Positions 1 to 12,095 of a stretch of DNA of 64,000 bases are shown here, piece after piece (within the stretch, counting starts at the first letter, position 1; every line of letters begins with the position of its first letter). Under the pieces are notes generated by a model. That model ran no database searches and was not told where the DNA came from. It saw nothing but the letters and a program-made list of their open reading frames with translations. Location: contig NC_135252.1 of the NCBI RefSeq assembly GCF_964204865.1, positions 17,691,383 to 17,755,382 of the forward strand. The letters are read 5' to 3'. The stretch is from Styela clava (Eukaryota > Chordata > Ascidiacea > Stolidobranchia > Styelidae). The translations under genes and the position numbers were made by a program.

Positions 1-3000
1 CTTCATATCTTGTAGTATTGCTTCAGTATAAGCCATCATCGTCACAAAAACCATTCCATCTAATGGCGTATGATCGGTATGAATTACAAATTTACTATTC
101 TTAGTGCAGATGTAATTAAACTTATCCATCCATCTGTTTCCATGAGACAGTGTAGCGCCACATCTAAGCAAATCTGTTTCATTCTGAAAATAAGTTACAT
201 ATAGTAGAATTTAAATATTTATCCTGAAGGAGAGGAAAGCCACAATACCACATAATACTCTTGTTATTTGTCACATTAATAAAGCTTATTATCTTGGATG
301 TCAACAAAATTGGAGAAGAAGTTTCATTGATATTTCCATAAACCTATATCAGTATTTTTAAAATATTCAGAACAGTTGGTTTCTGCTATGTGTCAAAATA
401 ATGTAACATAAAACATGACATGCATCAATTATTACCTAAATCGAGAATTTACCAGGGGCCTATAGATTTGAATGCACTTATACATACCTGTGGAGATTGA
501 TCAGATAATGAGAAACATGACAATGCAGTGTCAATGTCATGAATATTCCTCTTGTTTTGAGGTGAGAGTTCAATCAAATGTGATCGTGCATCAGCCCAAG
601 TATCTCTATCTAATTCAGTCAGTGTAGAAACACCTTCACCACTTTTAGTGTTATTCACGATTTGAGAAATAACTTTATAAAATTGACTGGGGGTGTATAT
701 TTGCCCTGTTTAAAGAATTTAAAACCTGTAACCAATTCTATTTAACATGAGAGCTATTATCACACTACCCAAGCATATGATTTCTAGTAATACAAGTTCC
801 TATAAATCGCAATCCCCTGAAAACAAAATACCAGAGCTGCAAAAGACATCAAACACACTGCGCTCAGAAAAGCAAACATTAAGTGCTTGATTGCTGTCAC
901 ATCAGCAAACAAAATGTTAATATTTACAAGCCAGTACCTATACTAATCTTGACAGCATGTTTCAACTAACTTAAAAAAAATTATTTTTACAAATTGCAAA
1001 AAAAAATAATAAAGCTTGGTTCACAAATTAAAAAATAAATCTTGCAAAAAAAATTTGAGAATGAATGTGATATACAAATTTTACAATCTTTAATCGGACA
1101 TAAATTCGGCAACTGTGTAAGCTTGTAATTCAATTAAATGTTCTCAGAACATAATATGAATCTACTCCATATGTGCTAACATTAACCAATCTATGTTGGT
1201 CTGCCTACCTGTTTTTGAGACGCTCTCTATCTTGTATATTCTTTTGCGATAGAAAATAATAATATGTGTCGGACAGTCTCCCTCATAAATTGTTTTGAAA
1301 CAATTGAACAATTCATCCGTTTCTTTATATGGTATTCGACAAGTATTGAATAAGAACCTGTTGTAAATACATCATACAAAATTACAAATAGATTTATGAG
1401 AAATCAGGAATTGTAATCTTTGTTATTAGAGGCAGTAGTAATTTTTAAAGTGTGAATAAAAGTTGCTAACACCTCTACAATTTTGCTTTTTGAAATTTTT
1501 AATTTAGCGATGTGGAAGAATCCCCACTATTTACTAGGTCATTGAAGATTAAAAAAATAGAATAGGATTTATTTCTGAAACTCTCATCCCAATGTTCAGC
1601 GCTTGTGCTCATCCCTTCACCCATAGTGTAATAAATTACTAAGAAGACAAACCTGAACTGATACATTGTAAAACTATTTCCTCTGCTATCTTTCTGCTGT
1701 TTCAACTTTTCTTCGCGTAGAAGAGACCAATATTTCATTACAAAATGTAATTGCCATGCTGCACTCTTGATCTGAACATTTCAACGATTGACGAGGTAGA
1801 ATTGAAAATACTATCAGCAAATATTAATGAAAGCATAATACACATGTAACAAGAACTCACACAATTATTACTGAGTGAAGCTATGGATGACCAAATAAAA
1901 TGTCAACAGCAGTTTGTGTTAATACATTAAGGAAAACAGTCATTAGGTTATGAATTCCACGTAACTGAAGAAATCCCACTGCAATTACAAAGCATGAAAT
2001 AGCATAGCTGTCTAACTAAGCATAAACCATGGACTTCTTTTAATCCATCAATTTGACAAGCATAATGCATTACCAATACATTCTTTTCAATAATGCATTT
2101 ATTTTTTTTCACCTTTTACACACACAAGATTTTCCAGGATATAAATGCACATGTATTCCAACAAACCTGATCTGATGAATCGACTGGCCAATAACTAAAC
2201 ACAGGAATTCCAGTAAAATTAAGATTTCCAGATGCTCCACGGAATTTTAAGTAACCATCGGTCCACCATTCATCCAACCAGTTTCTTTTAACTGCCATAA
2301 TGAGATGAAATAACAAAATTATCATATAAAGCAAGTATGTATACTGAACTCACTAGAGTAGTTACTTTTTTCAAACCCCAGACAAAACTTATAATAAATA
2401 TAACTTATTGTATTCAATACTTGGCGGGCATTACCGGTATACTAATAAATGCAACTTCCCATTATGTGTGCAGTAATAGTATTCATTAAAGTACAAAACA
2501 AAAATTCAAATCCAAGCCTGCTCTATATAAAGATACTCTACTAACTATTTTTAACTACAATCATATTTGTCTAGTACTTGCAATATTGATAAGTATGTTG
2601 TGAAAAAAATAAGTATGACAACTGTGAGGAAAAAATACAGAAAATTAGGCAGTAATGGGATAGTTCATATACCTGCTATTTACACCCTCTTCCAATAAAA
2701 GTATACATGCATTTATTTATAAAATGCTTACTCTGAGCAACTTTTCTTTTAACAATAACAAATATATTTTTTCTGAAAAAATTGTGTCTTGTCAAGCGCA
2801 ATTTTTATATTACTTTGTGGTCCTTAGTATAACGATTACCAATTTAGTGGCATCAAATATATTATACCTTGACTTCTTCGCAGAAGAGATTCATGAAGTT
2901 GTACCCCCTCATTTTTCACAAAGTTCTCAGCGATACATTGAGTATTCAGAAATTCTTCTTTCGTGACAGCTAATAAAAATTTTGAACAGAAAATTTAGAA

Positions 3001-4011
3001 TAAAAACAAAAGCAAAAACAATATCATGTTATATTGTGCTGAAATATAAGTCAGTTGAAATTTTAGAATCAGCTTAAATTCTGAAATTAAGGGATTTACA
3101 TCACTAAAATAGCGTTTATAAAAATGAGAGAATAAATAGCAGGTTATGCTTGTCTTATGCATTTAATGTTTTTCTAATATATCGGTAGTCATTTCTTGCT
3201 GCAAAGTCCCAAGAGCATGCAAGTTGCTTTGATAAAAAACTTGAATCGGTTACTTTGACAACATCGGTTACTTTGGCGGCGCGGCGGTGTGGCTCAACGG
3301 GCTAAGCGTTAGGAATACGATCGCCACCGCACCTCTAATTACTCTGCGTGGGTTCGCAGGTTCGAATCCCATGCAGGGATGGTTATGTGCGAGAGGATTG
3401 CTGGACTCCTCGCCGTCGTTGGGTGGTTCACATAACCGCTGGTCGGTTACGGGCTTACGGCTTCCTCCACCACCAAGTCCATGCTTCCGAAAAAACAAAC
3501 AATATAACTAATCCCATACCCGACTTGGAATGGTAACCGAACGAGAGGCCGTGGTTCGCCATACGGTATGGCTAAGCCGTCTTATCGCCTTTCCTCTCCC
3601 CCGGGATAAATATGTAAATCCTATCTTAATATATCGGTAGTCATTTATTTCTGCAAAGCCCCAAGAGCATGCAAGTTGCTTTGCTAAAAAACTTGAATCG
3701 GTTACGGTACTTTGCCGACATAAGTAGAAATACTGAAATAGGCGCTACGGTACCGGTACCGGTACCGGTACGGTAGGCCAGTTCCTTTCCTCTTCTCTCA
3801 GTCTCTAGTCTACCATTTTACTTTTTTCAGTATTACCAAGAACACCAAAAATCTATAATCAGAATACAGCACCTGCTTTGCAAGAATCAATGTATTTCTG
3901 AATAGAATCATTTAGGTCTGGCAATGGAAGAGATGGCAATTTGTCATCCTGCGCAAAAGTTCGTTTCGATGGATCCGGATCTTCCTCAATAAAAAAAGAT
4001 TCCATTTTCAT
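1..4011 (-). CDS. CROT: Peroxisomal carnitine O-octanoyltransferase, N-terminal 345 residues (3' part off window)
   Basis: Carnitine/choline acyltransferase family; CROT moves medium-chain acyl groups between CoA and carnitine in peroxisomes. Exons read on the minus strand: 3873-4011, 2868-2969, 2167-2291, 1653-1771, 1209-1357, 488-705 and 1-183 (continues off the left edge); every junction has GT/AG and phases agree. Two in-frame ATGs (4011 and 4005) follow an in-frame TGA, so 4011 is taken as the start. Visible family blocks are LPSLPLPDL near residue 32, NWLDEWW near 85, MYQFRFLFNTCRIP near 160, DTWADAR near 240, NRWMDK near 300 and the catalytic block HTDHTPLDGM with His322. The pattern (MYQFR, short DH-TPLD-G catalytic block) fits CROT better than CRAT, CPT1 or CPT2. 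The C-terminal peroxisomal signal, if any, is outside the window. Family call is firm; CROT over a close paralogue is likely. Confidence 0.9.
3175..3710. repeat. About 80-bp direct repeats flanking a SINE
   Basis: In CROT intron 1, about 3175-3252 and 3630-3710 are near-identical (both run from atatcggtagtcattt to aaacttgaatcggttac). The SINE at 3281-3626 lies exactly between them. They are much longer than a usual SINE target duplication. Confidence 0.8.
3281..3626 (+). mobile_element. tRNA-derived SINE, near full-length copy
   Basis: The 5' end looks like a tRNA: an A-box-like tggctcaacggg and a B-box ggttcgaatccc about 65 bases apart. A body of about 250 bp follows, ending in gggataaatatgtaaatcct. 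Related copies lie at about 7960-8240, 25388-25645, 29800-29955, 38196-38395, 39925-40260, 55465-55650 and 60295-60820. It is a retroposon, not a functional tRNA: the acceptor stem does not close and the body is long. Confidence 0.85.
3747..3776. repeat. Short ggtacc tandem repeat
   Basis: Roughly four perfect or near-perfect tandem copies of the hexamer ggtacc in CROT intron 1. Confidence 0.8.
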
Positions 4012-4132
4012 GTGTCACGTAGCTCCTACTAATACAGTAATACGACGTCTTTTCAGGAAAAATCCTTTTAGATGTTCCGCGTTTACTACAGATTGTCTTG
4101 CAATCTTAGCAAACATACGGTACGGTTAAAAA
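4012..4132 (-). promoter_or_regulatory. CROT 5' leader / proximal promoter remnant
   Basis: Only about 120 bases separate the CROT start codon from the end of the 8.3-kb foldback-like element. No TATA box is visible. The true promoter may be here, inside the element, or beyond it if a leader exon lies past 12443. Confidence 0.4.
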
Positions 4133-4499
4133 ACCACTGTGAATCCAGTGGAATTTCAGCGGAAAATATTCTGCAGTTTTCAATCGGTTCCCATGCGGAA
4201 AATAATCTCTTATTACAATATTTATAAAGGATAAATGGATCCTATTTGGAATAATATGTTCCGAAGGAAACAACTCAGACCAGAATATAAGTTTAAGCAC
4301 ATTCAGCTGGTAGTGGTAATTACAACATACATAACTGCATATCACATAAAACAAAAAAACTAAAACGTATTAGAATATATTTGCTGAATGAAAAAAAATA
4401 CAAAATAAAAATAGGCTACATTTGATGGGAACACAAAAATATCGGAAAATATTTTTGCAATGTTACATGCAAACTCTAGGGTTCGAGACCAAACGCAAA

Positions 4500-5760
4500 T
4501 ATGATCCGCAAAGTTCCGACAACTTTTAACAGCAATTTTGAATAGTACCAATAGTGAAAAGTATTATATATAAAAGTTGAAGAGAACAACGCGGAACTCT
4601 ATGATTTATGGGGCTCCAAATACAGGCCAAAAACAAGATTTTCTGAAATTTGATGCGTACTCGATATCTCGAGGCCGAATTCGAATATGTTGCTTTATAT
4701 GCCGACAACTTTTGACAACGATTTCGATCACATGTACAAGTCAAGTGTCTAACACAAAAATATGATTAACAGCGGAACAAAACTTAACAAAATATGGCCC
4801 TTCAAAAAGTGACGAAAAATCAGATTTTGATATATTTCATACGAACTCAATGATTCGATGCCTAATTCGAATATGGTCCGCAAAGTGCCGACAACTTTTA
4901 ACAGTAATTTTGAATAGAACCAATAGTGAAAAGTAAAAGTTGAAGGGAACAAAGCGGGACTTTATGATTTATGGGGCTCCAAATACAGGCCAAAAACAAG
5001 ATTTTCTGAAATTTGATGCGTACTCGATATATCGAGGCCGAATTCGAATATGTTGCTTTATATGCCGACAACTTTTGACAGGATTTCGATCACATGTATA
5101 AGTCAAGTGTCTAACACCAAAGTATGATCAACAGCGGAACGAAGCTTAACAAAATATGGCCCTTCGAAAATTTACGAAAAATCAGATTTTGCTGTATTTC
5201 GTGCGAACTCAATGATTCGATGCCGAATTCGAATATGATCCGCAAAGTGCCGACAACTTTTAACAGTAATTTTGTATAGTACCAATAGTGACAAGTATTA
5301 TATATAAAAGTTGAAGGGAACAGAGCGGGACTTTATGATTTATGGGGCTCCAAATACAGACCAAAAACAAGATTTTCTGAAATTTGATGCGTACTCGATA
5401 TATCGAGGCCGAATTCGAATATGATGCTTTATATGCCGACAACTTTTGACAACGATTTCGATGACATGTGCAAGTCAAGTGTCTAACACCAAAGTATGAT
5501 CATCAGCAGAACAGAACTTAACTAAATATGGCCCTTCAAAAATTGACAAAAAATCAGATTTTGCTGTATTTCGTGCGAACTCAATGATTCGATGCCGGAT
5601 TCGAATATGATCCGCAAAGTGCCGACAACTTTTAACAGTAATTTTGAATAGCAATATTAGTGACAAGTAATATATATAAAAGTTGAAGGGAACAAGGCGG
5701 GACTTTATGATTTATGGGGCTTCAAATACCGGCCAACAACAAAATTTTCTTAAACTTGTT
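4500..5760 (+). repeat. Left satellite array, 372-bp units (2 x 186 bp)
   Basis: The motif ccgacaacttttaacag recurs at 4516, 4888, 5250 and 5622, spacing 362-372 bp. Within each unit gaattcgaatatg recurs about every 186 bp (5040, 5225, 5411), so the unit is a dimer of two diverged half-units. Confidence 0.9.
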
Positions 5761-6931
5761 CGTAATTTGTAAAAAATACGTAATGATACCACGTAGTGGA
5801 AGCAAATTTAAATAAATGTGAACTTTCAAAAATTGATGAAAAATCAGATTTTCTTATATGTTGTGCGAACTCGATTATCGATGCCGAATTCGAGTATGAT
5901 CACTGTTAAAAAATTTTACATGGAATTCCATGGCAGCAAATATTTACGGTATTTTCCACTTAAAGTTACTCAATTTGCCCTGTAAAAATTACAGGACAAT
6001 CCCGTTTTCACAGCCCAAATTGCAAAGAATTCCCAGTAATATTTATCCGACTTTCCGAGTTGATTTTACCTGAATTCCAAGTGAAACCGATCCGCTTTTC
6101 CCTGTAGAAAGTACACGACTTGCATGTATACTTGACACGGATGTTCGTGTAGAAGCGTGATAGAATTTCCCTGTATATGCAGTTAAAGGGAATTCCGTGG
6201 CAGCAATTCAAACTTGGAATTCCGTGTATCTCTAAGTAACACCCAATATTATGACAGATCAACTAAAACAAACTTAGAGAAGTTTATTCTCAAAAACAAA
6301 TCACCAAAAAATTAAACATAAAAATCACAGGCACAGACAGGGGGTGTGGTAACGACCACACTACTTTCAATATGTTTTTAGGTGATTTTTAAGCATATTT
6401 TCCATCACTATATGTCATCGAAATAACAAATTTTTCAGCATGCGCCAAGACTTAAAATAATTTTCAAATACGATCATGAACTCAAGCTAGAAATCCTTAT
6501 ATTTGACCCCCATCTCCCCAAAAACATATTGTTTTCGGTTTCCAAATGGTTACGGTCCAAATCCGAAGAACAGTACATTATATTATTCAAGTTTGATTTT
6601 GAAAATTAGTGGATTTCCCAAAATCAGGTTTTCGTGGGAAATTTTTTAACGAAAAACAGTTAAAAAAATATTTTCATTTTAATATAGTCTGGGGCGATTT
6701 TCTAGTGTTTTGATACTCCAGTGCCGTATTCCTTGGATTCTAAGTAAAATTTCTTGAATAATTAAATACCAAAATATGTTGAATAACTTTTTGGCAAGCA
6801 AAAGGACTAAAAATTAATCAAAAAATGTGTTTTTTTTTCTTCTAGATTTCCAACAAGTCGATTTAGGTACTAATATACAGAGTCACCCACCTCTCGCTCA
6901 TTGTACCGCCATTGATAATGAACGTTCACAA

Positions 6932-6951
6932 ATTCAATATGCATATTGAAT
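6932..6951. repeat. Perfect 20-bp palindrome
   Basis: attcaatatg/catattgaat is a perfect palindrome. It sits in the middle of a loose inverted repeat (cacccacctctcgctcat at about 6886 and atgagcgaaggataggtg at about 6987). It may be the centre of a small MITE-like insertion in the large element. Confidence 0.6.
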
Positions 6952-7024
6952 ACGTTAACGTACTATAGTTAGAATGAACAGTACTATGAGCGAAGGATAG
7001 GTGAATGCATAGTGGTAAGTATTG

Positions 7025-7235
7025 GATATAATTGTGAAGGGGAACGAGGTGGGACTTTATTAAATATGGGCTAAAAATCAGATTTTGCCATATTTGGTGC
7101 GAAATCCATGAATCAAAGTCGAGTTCGAATATAGTACTCTATTTGTTGACAACTTTGGACAATGGTTTCTTAGACATGTATAAATGGAGTGTCCAACACC
7201 AAAGTATGATCATCAGCGGAACGAAAATTAAAAAA
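7025..7235 (+). repeat. Diverged internal copy of the arm satellite
   Basis: A stretch with gggactttat, cagattttgcc, gttgacaactttggacaatgg and caccaaagtatgatcatcagcgg resembles one satellite half-unit plus part of the next. It is isolated from both arms. Confidence 0.75.
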
Positions 7236-7959
7236 AGAACTTATTATAACTCATTAATATTACTTTTATGGTTTTCTTGTATTATTTTCCAACAAAACAA
7301 TACCACAACCATTAGTATATCTACAATCTTTACCGTGAAATTCACAATTACATTTACTGATTTTACAAGCTCATAAGTCGTAAACGAGTCAATTATCGAC
7401 ATTACATTGTAATTCACGTTTAATTTTACGTTCTTGTTTACAATTTTATCACCCTGTTGACAAGCATGGTCGGGTGACACATTTTTCATAACATCACAGG
7501 GCCAAGGATGGTGTAGATCAGGGGGCACCAACCTTTTCGAAGCCGAGGGCTACTTTTTGGGTACAGATTAAGCTGCGGGCCAGTTCAATGTACACTTCTA
7601 AAAAAATCAGTTGCTCGATTAACCTATAATTATTGATATAATTACTTGTATTTAGTGAAGTATAGACACTAATAAACTTTAGGATTATTCAAGAAATCAA
7701 ACGATTATCACAACGTTGCAAATAAATTTCTATATCAATAACACTTGTATTTCAAAACTGAGCGTTTTTAAATTGATTTTCAACACTCTGCACAAGTCTA
7801 AGATAAAATGGACTTAACAGTTGTACTATCAAATGTTGCAGAGTATTATACTCCGACGAGTAACTTGACACTGTAACTTTGAGCGAGTTGCAGATTTTCA
7901 TCAGTGAGGCGTGTTCCATGTTTGTTCCTGGTGGAGTGAGTCGCACCGCTATGGACAAT

Positions 7960-8240
7960 CGTGTTAAGCGTTAGGTTCGCAGGTTAGAATCCCATGCGGG
8001 GATAGTTATGTGCGAAAGGATTACTGGACTCCTCGCCGCCGTAGGGTGGTTCACGTAACCGCTGGTCGGTTTAAGGCTTCCTTCGCCATCAAGTCCAGGC
8101 TTTCGGAAACAAATAACTAACTAATCCCATACCCGACATCGAGTGGTAACCGGACGAGAGGCCGTGGTTCGCCATATGGTTAAGCCGTCCTATAGGCTAT
8201 CTTCTCCCCCGGGATAAATATGTAAATCTCCTCCTATCCT
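7960..8240 (+). mobile_element. 5'-truncated SINE inside the nested hAT
   Basis: It matches the 3281 SINE from the taagcgttagg block to the tail gataaatatgtaaatc. The related hAT copy at 16904-17568 lacks it between the same flanks (gttcttggtg / gataggtt), so it acts as an approximate empty site. Confidence 0.85.
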
Positions 8241-8362
8241 GAGTTTATGTCAAAGATGTTGATTCGAAAGGATAGGTTGAAACAAACGATGGTCTCGTAA
8301 AATAGGATTGCCGTATGATTTGAATCGCAAGCTTTTTCTGTCCGTACTGTGCTGACCAGTGG

Positions 8363-8829
8363 AGTGGAAGTGGTGACTCCTCTACGGCCCATGGGTCGGG
8401 GCCACGGCCTATTGAAATGGGCCTCGGCCCATCAATTTTTGTAAAGGGATAAAATAATAAAGACTAATAAATATGTAAATCCTACCCACTCCCCGAACTC
8501 ATAATAGAACTAGGCCGATAATGTGAAAAATCTGAACAAAATTTTGTCCTAACCCTAACCTGGTACACATACTTCAGGTGTATCCTTTTCTGTAGCTTGG
8601 TATTTTGCTTTATTTTTATGTAAAGGCTTATTGTAAGAAAAAGGTTTGGTGGCATAATGGCATCCTGCGATTTTTTTTGGTTCGAATATAATTGAAAATT
8701 TTGGTAAGATAATTGAATTTTTCCTGATGGACCGCGGCCCATAGCTTGATGGGCCATGGCCCATGTGGCCCAATTAGATGAGCCGTGGACCCGGCCCATG
8801 GGGCCGTAGAGGAGTCACCACCCCTGTAG
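8363..8829. mobile_element. MITE with gtggtgactcctctacggccc inverted ends
   Basis: The subterminal inverted sequence GTGGTGACTCCTCTACGGCC is shared by both ends; the outermost bases differ. GACCAGTGG is duplicated at 8354-8362 and 8830-8838. The interior carries a SINE-like tail (about 8464-8486) and part of another MITE family (cctaacctggtacacatactt). The open frame across 8482-8799 is TE sequence. Confidence 0.7.
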
Positions 8830-9448
8830 GACCAGTGGGTAGTTAGCGCGGAAGATTACGTGACAAGATGTGAAATATCTTTCCGCTTTGCCGTCGCTAA
8901 AATCGCCCCACTAATGAGACACACGCAGGCTGTTTTCATGGTGGTATAAATATATCCACCTCCCATTCATCGAGAAAATGATGGAATTTTCTTTGGAATC
9001 AATAATTGTATTATTACTGCTCCGCTAACCAACGGACAAGAAAAAGCGCGGGTTCGTGGAAAGGGATCTCAGTGTGATGTCATAATTGGAAGAGTGTTAA
9101 TTGACCCGTCACATTACTGAGGTCAAATAAAAATAGGTTGATGGTTACAATAATAAATATAGTGTCATTTCTAGTTCCCATATAAGTGTGATTTATACTA
9201 AAATAGCAGGACAAAATTCAATTGATGTAGCTTACTTATAAGAGCCGTTATTAAGCTTAGTTTGGAACAGACCTGCGGGCGACTCATATGGTCTTCGCGG
9301 GCGACTTGGTGCCCGCGGTCAACTCGTTGGTGACCCCTGGTGTAGATTGTAGAATATAGATGACTAAGAATGCATGCGAAGTGAATACGAACGAAGTCAA
9401 AGGGAGTAATCAGCTGTCATTGCGATCCGGGTTAAAAGTGATTATCAG

Positions 9449-9566
9449 CTTTTCAGAACTATGGCTCACAACCTTTAAGTTTTAAGATACTGTGAATTGC
9501 TATATGCATTTCAAAACTATGGCTCACAACCTTTAAGTTTTGAGATACTGTGAATTGCTATATATA
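9449..9566. repeat. Tandem duplication, about 58-bp unit
   Basis: Two adjacent near-identical copies of a unit containing aactatggctcacaaccttt and gatactgtgaattgctatat. Confidence 0.85.
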
Positions 9567-10539
9567 GGACAGGCATATTCTGTTAATTTGCGATAGTGAA
9601 ATTTACGTTCGGCCATGCATGAAATAACTAATAACATGCCACCTGGCATTAGGTTTTAATGTAACAAATCGAAATGAAAAAAAGAAAATGACTGTACACT
9701 TGCAACATGAAATTAGGCAAATACGCAAAACTGTAATGAAATTCCAAAAATTCAGATTTCTACAATATTGTGATTGAATCATAAATAATCTGTCCCTTTT
9801 TCGTAGATTATTTATATGCATGACGCAATAAGTGGAAACTTCAAAAAATAGTACGTTTTTAGGATATTTTAGAACATTTTCTCTTTACCTGTCAAATAAT
9901 CTTCGTATGTCGGAGTCGTCCACGAAAATATCTTTATCATCATAAGTCACTTGCTGTATTCCTTTTGATAAAATGCTGTTTCGGAAGTAGCAAATTTTCT
10001 GCTGTCTGCAGCAGCATGGAGAGAAACATACAAGCCAGTTGAATTGGAAATTTTCGCCGAAAATATTAGTACAATTACGATTTTTATTAATCATTAACAA
10101 TTTGCTGTGATCCAGTTGTAAAAACAGGTGATATCGTCTTCCAACATTTTTTGTAGATGATTGTTGTTTTAAAGCTTTGTAATATCTGCAATATATTACA
10201 ATAATGCCGATAAAAAATCATCAAACAGTTCTACCCAATGAGGAGCCCAATGAGTCATCAGTATCATTTTTGTAATCCTTGTTTAACTTTGAAACAAGGT
10301 ATTTAACCTCGACAACTGGTGGAACACAAATTGTATGCTAAGCCTTCTTTGGCCAATTAAAACAGTAAACGACAACTCGTGATCATAGCTTTCAAAATAA
10401 TCACGGTCCTGGACATAAAGGGCAAAAAAACATAAACGTTTTGGTTTTCGACATGGTTGTTTCTTTAGAAATATTGCTAAGGGTTGGATCGATACAACTC
10501 AGAACGTTTTGACTTTTTCCGGGGAAAATGCAAGTATAC

Positions 10540-12095
10540 CAATGACCCATATTTCATGTCCCATATTTCATAAAGTCCCGCTTTGTTCCCCACCACTATA
10601 TTATATAATACTTTTCACAACCTATATTATACATAATAACTGTTAAAAGTTGTCGGCACTTTGCGGATCATATTCGAATTCGGCATCGAATTATTAAGTT
10701 CGCACGAAATATAGCAAATTCTGATTTTTTGTCAATTTTCGAAGGTACATATTTTCTTAAGTCTTGTTCCGCTGTTGATCATAATTTGGTGTTTGACACT
10801 AGACTTGTACATGTAATCAAAATCGTTGTCAAAATTTGTCGGCATATGAAGCAACATATTCGAATTCGGCCTCGATATATCGAGTACGCATCAAATTTCG
10901 GAAAATCTTGTTTTTTGCCGGTTTTTGAAGCCCCATAAATCATAAAGTCCCGCTTTGTTCCCATCAACTTTTATTTATAATACTTTCCACTATTGGTACT
11001 ATTCAAAATTATTGTTAGAAGTTGTCGGCACTTAGCGGATCATATTCGAATTCGGCATCGAATCATTGAGTTCGCACGAAATACAGCAAAATCCGATTTT
11101 TCGTAAATTTTTGAAGTGCCATATTTTGTTAAGTTTTGTTCCGCTGTTGATCATACTTTGGTGTTAGACACTTGACTTGTACATGTGATCGAAATCATTG
11201 TCAAAAGTTGTCGGCATATAAAGCAACATATTCGAATTCGACCTCGATATATCGAGTACGCATCAAATTTCAGAAAATCTTGTTTTTGGCCTGTATTTGG
11301 AGCCCCATAAATCATAAAGTCCCGCTTTGTACCTTTCAACTTTTATATATAATACTTTCCACTATTGGTACTATTCAAAATTACTGTCAAAAGTTGTCGG
11401 CACTTTGCGGATCATATTCGAATTCGGCATCAAATTATTGAGTTTGCACGAAATACAGCAAAATCTGATTTTTCGTCAAATTTTGAGGACCATATTTTGT
11501 TAAGTTTTGTTCCGCTGTTGATCATACTTTGGTGTTAGACATTTGACTTATACATGTGATCAAGATAGTTGTCAAAAGTTATTGGCATATAAAGCAACAT
11601 ATTCGAATTCGGCCTCGATATATTGAGTACGCATCAAATTTCAGAAAATCTTGTTTTTGGCCTGTATTTGGAGCCCCATAAATCATAAAGTCCCGCTTTG
11701 TACCCTTCAACTTTTATATATAATACTTTTCACTATCGGTACTATCGAAAATTACTGTTAAAAGTTGTCGGAACTTTGCGGATCATATTCGAATTCGGCA
11801 TCGAATCATTGAGTTCGCACGAAATACAGCAAAATCTGATTTTTGTAAATATTCGAAGGTACATATTTTGTTAAGTTTTGTTCCGCTGTTGATCATACTT
11901 TGGTGTCACTTGACTTATACATGTGATCGAAATCGTTGTCAAAAGTTGTCGGCATATAAAGCAACATATTCGAATTCGGCCTCGAGATATCGAGTACGCA
12001 TCAAATTTCAGAAAATCTTGTTTTTGGCCTGTATTTGAAGCCCCATAAATCATAAAGTCCCGCTTTGTTCCCTTCAACCTTGAACCTTCCCTTCC
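10540..12095 (-). repeat. Right satellite array, 372-bp units, inverted relative to the left array
   Basis: The complementary anchor gtcggcac (gtcggaac in the last copy) recurs at 10652, 11024, 11396 and 11768, exactly 372 bp apart. The sequence is the reverse complement of the left array, with about four and a bit units. Confidence 0.9.

Larger units (their letters stand above)
7519..9339. mobile_element. 1.8-kb hAT-type element nested in the foldback-like element
   Basis: The ends CAGGGGGCACCAACC and GGTGACCCCTG are inverted and flanked by a perfect 8-bp duplication GTGTAGAT (7511-7518 and 9340-9347), the hAT signature. It has no intact transposase frame. It contains a SINE (about 7960-8240) and a MITE (8363-8829). 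A second, shorter relative starts at 16904. Confidence 0.9.

Noticed and set aside
3281..3380. tRNA gene
   Set aside because: A and B boxes are present, but the sequence continues into a repeated body found at several other places; it is the head of a SINE.
8482..8799. 105-codon minus-strand frame
   Set aside because: It spans the interior of a MITE nested in a hAT; no protein family signal.
9885..10100. Possible exon (71 codons ending in a donor-like gacag|gtaaag)
   Set aside because: Inside the foldback-like element, no family motif and no phase-compatible partner exon; could be a captured fragment but unsupported.
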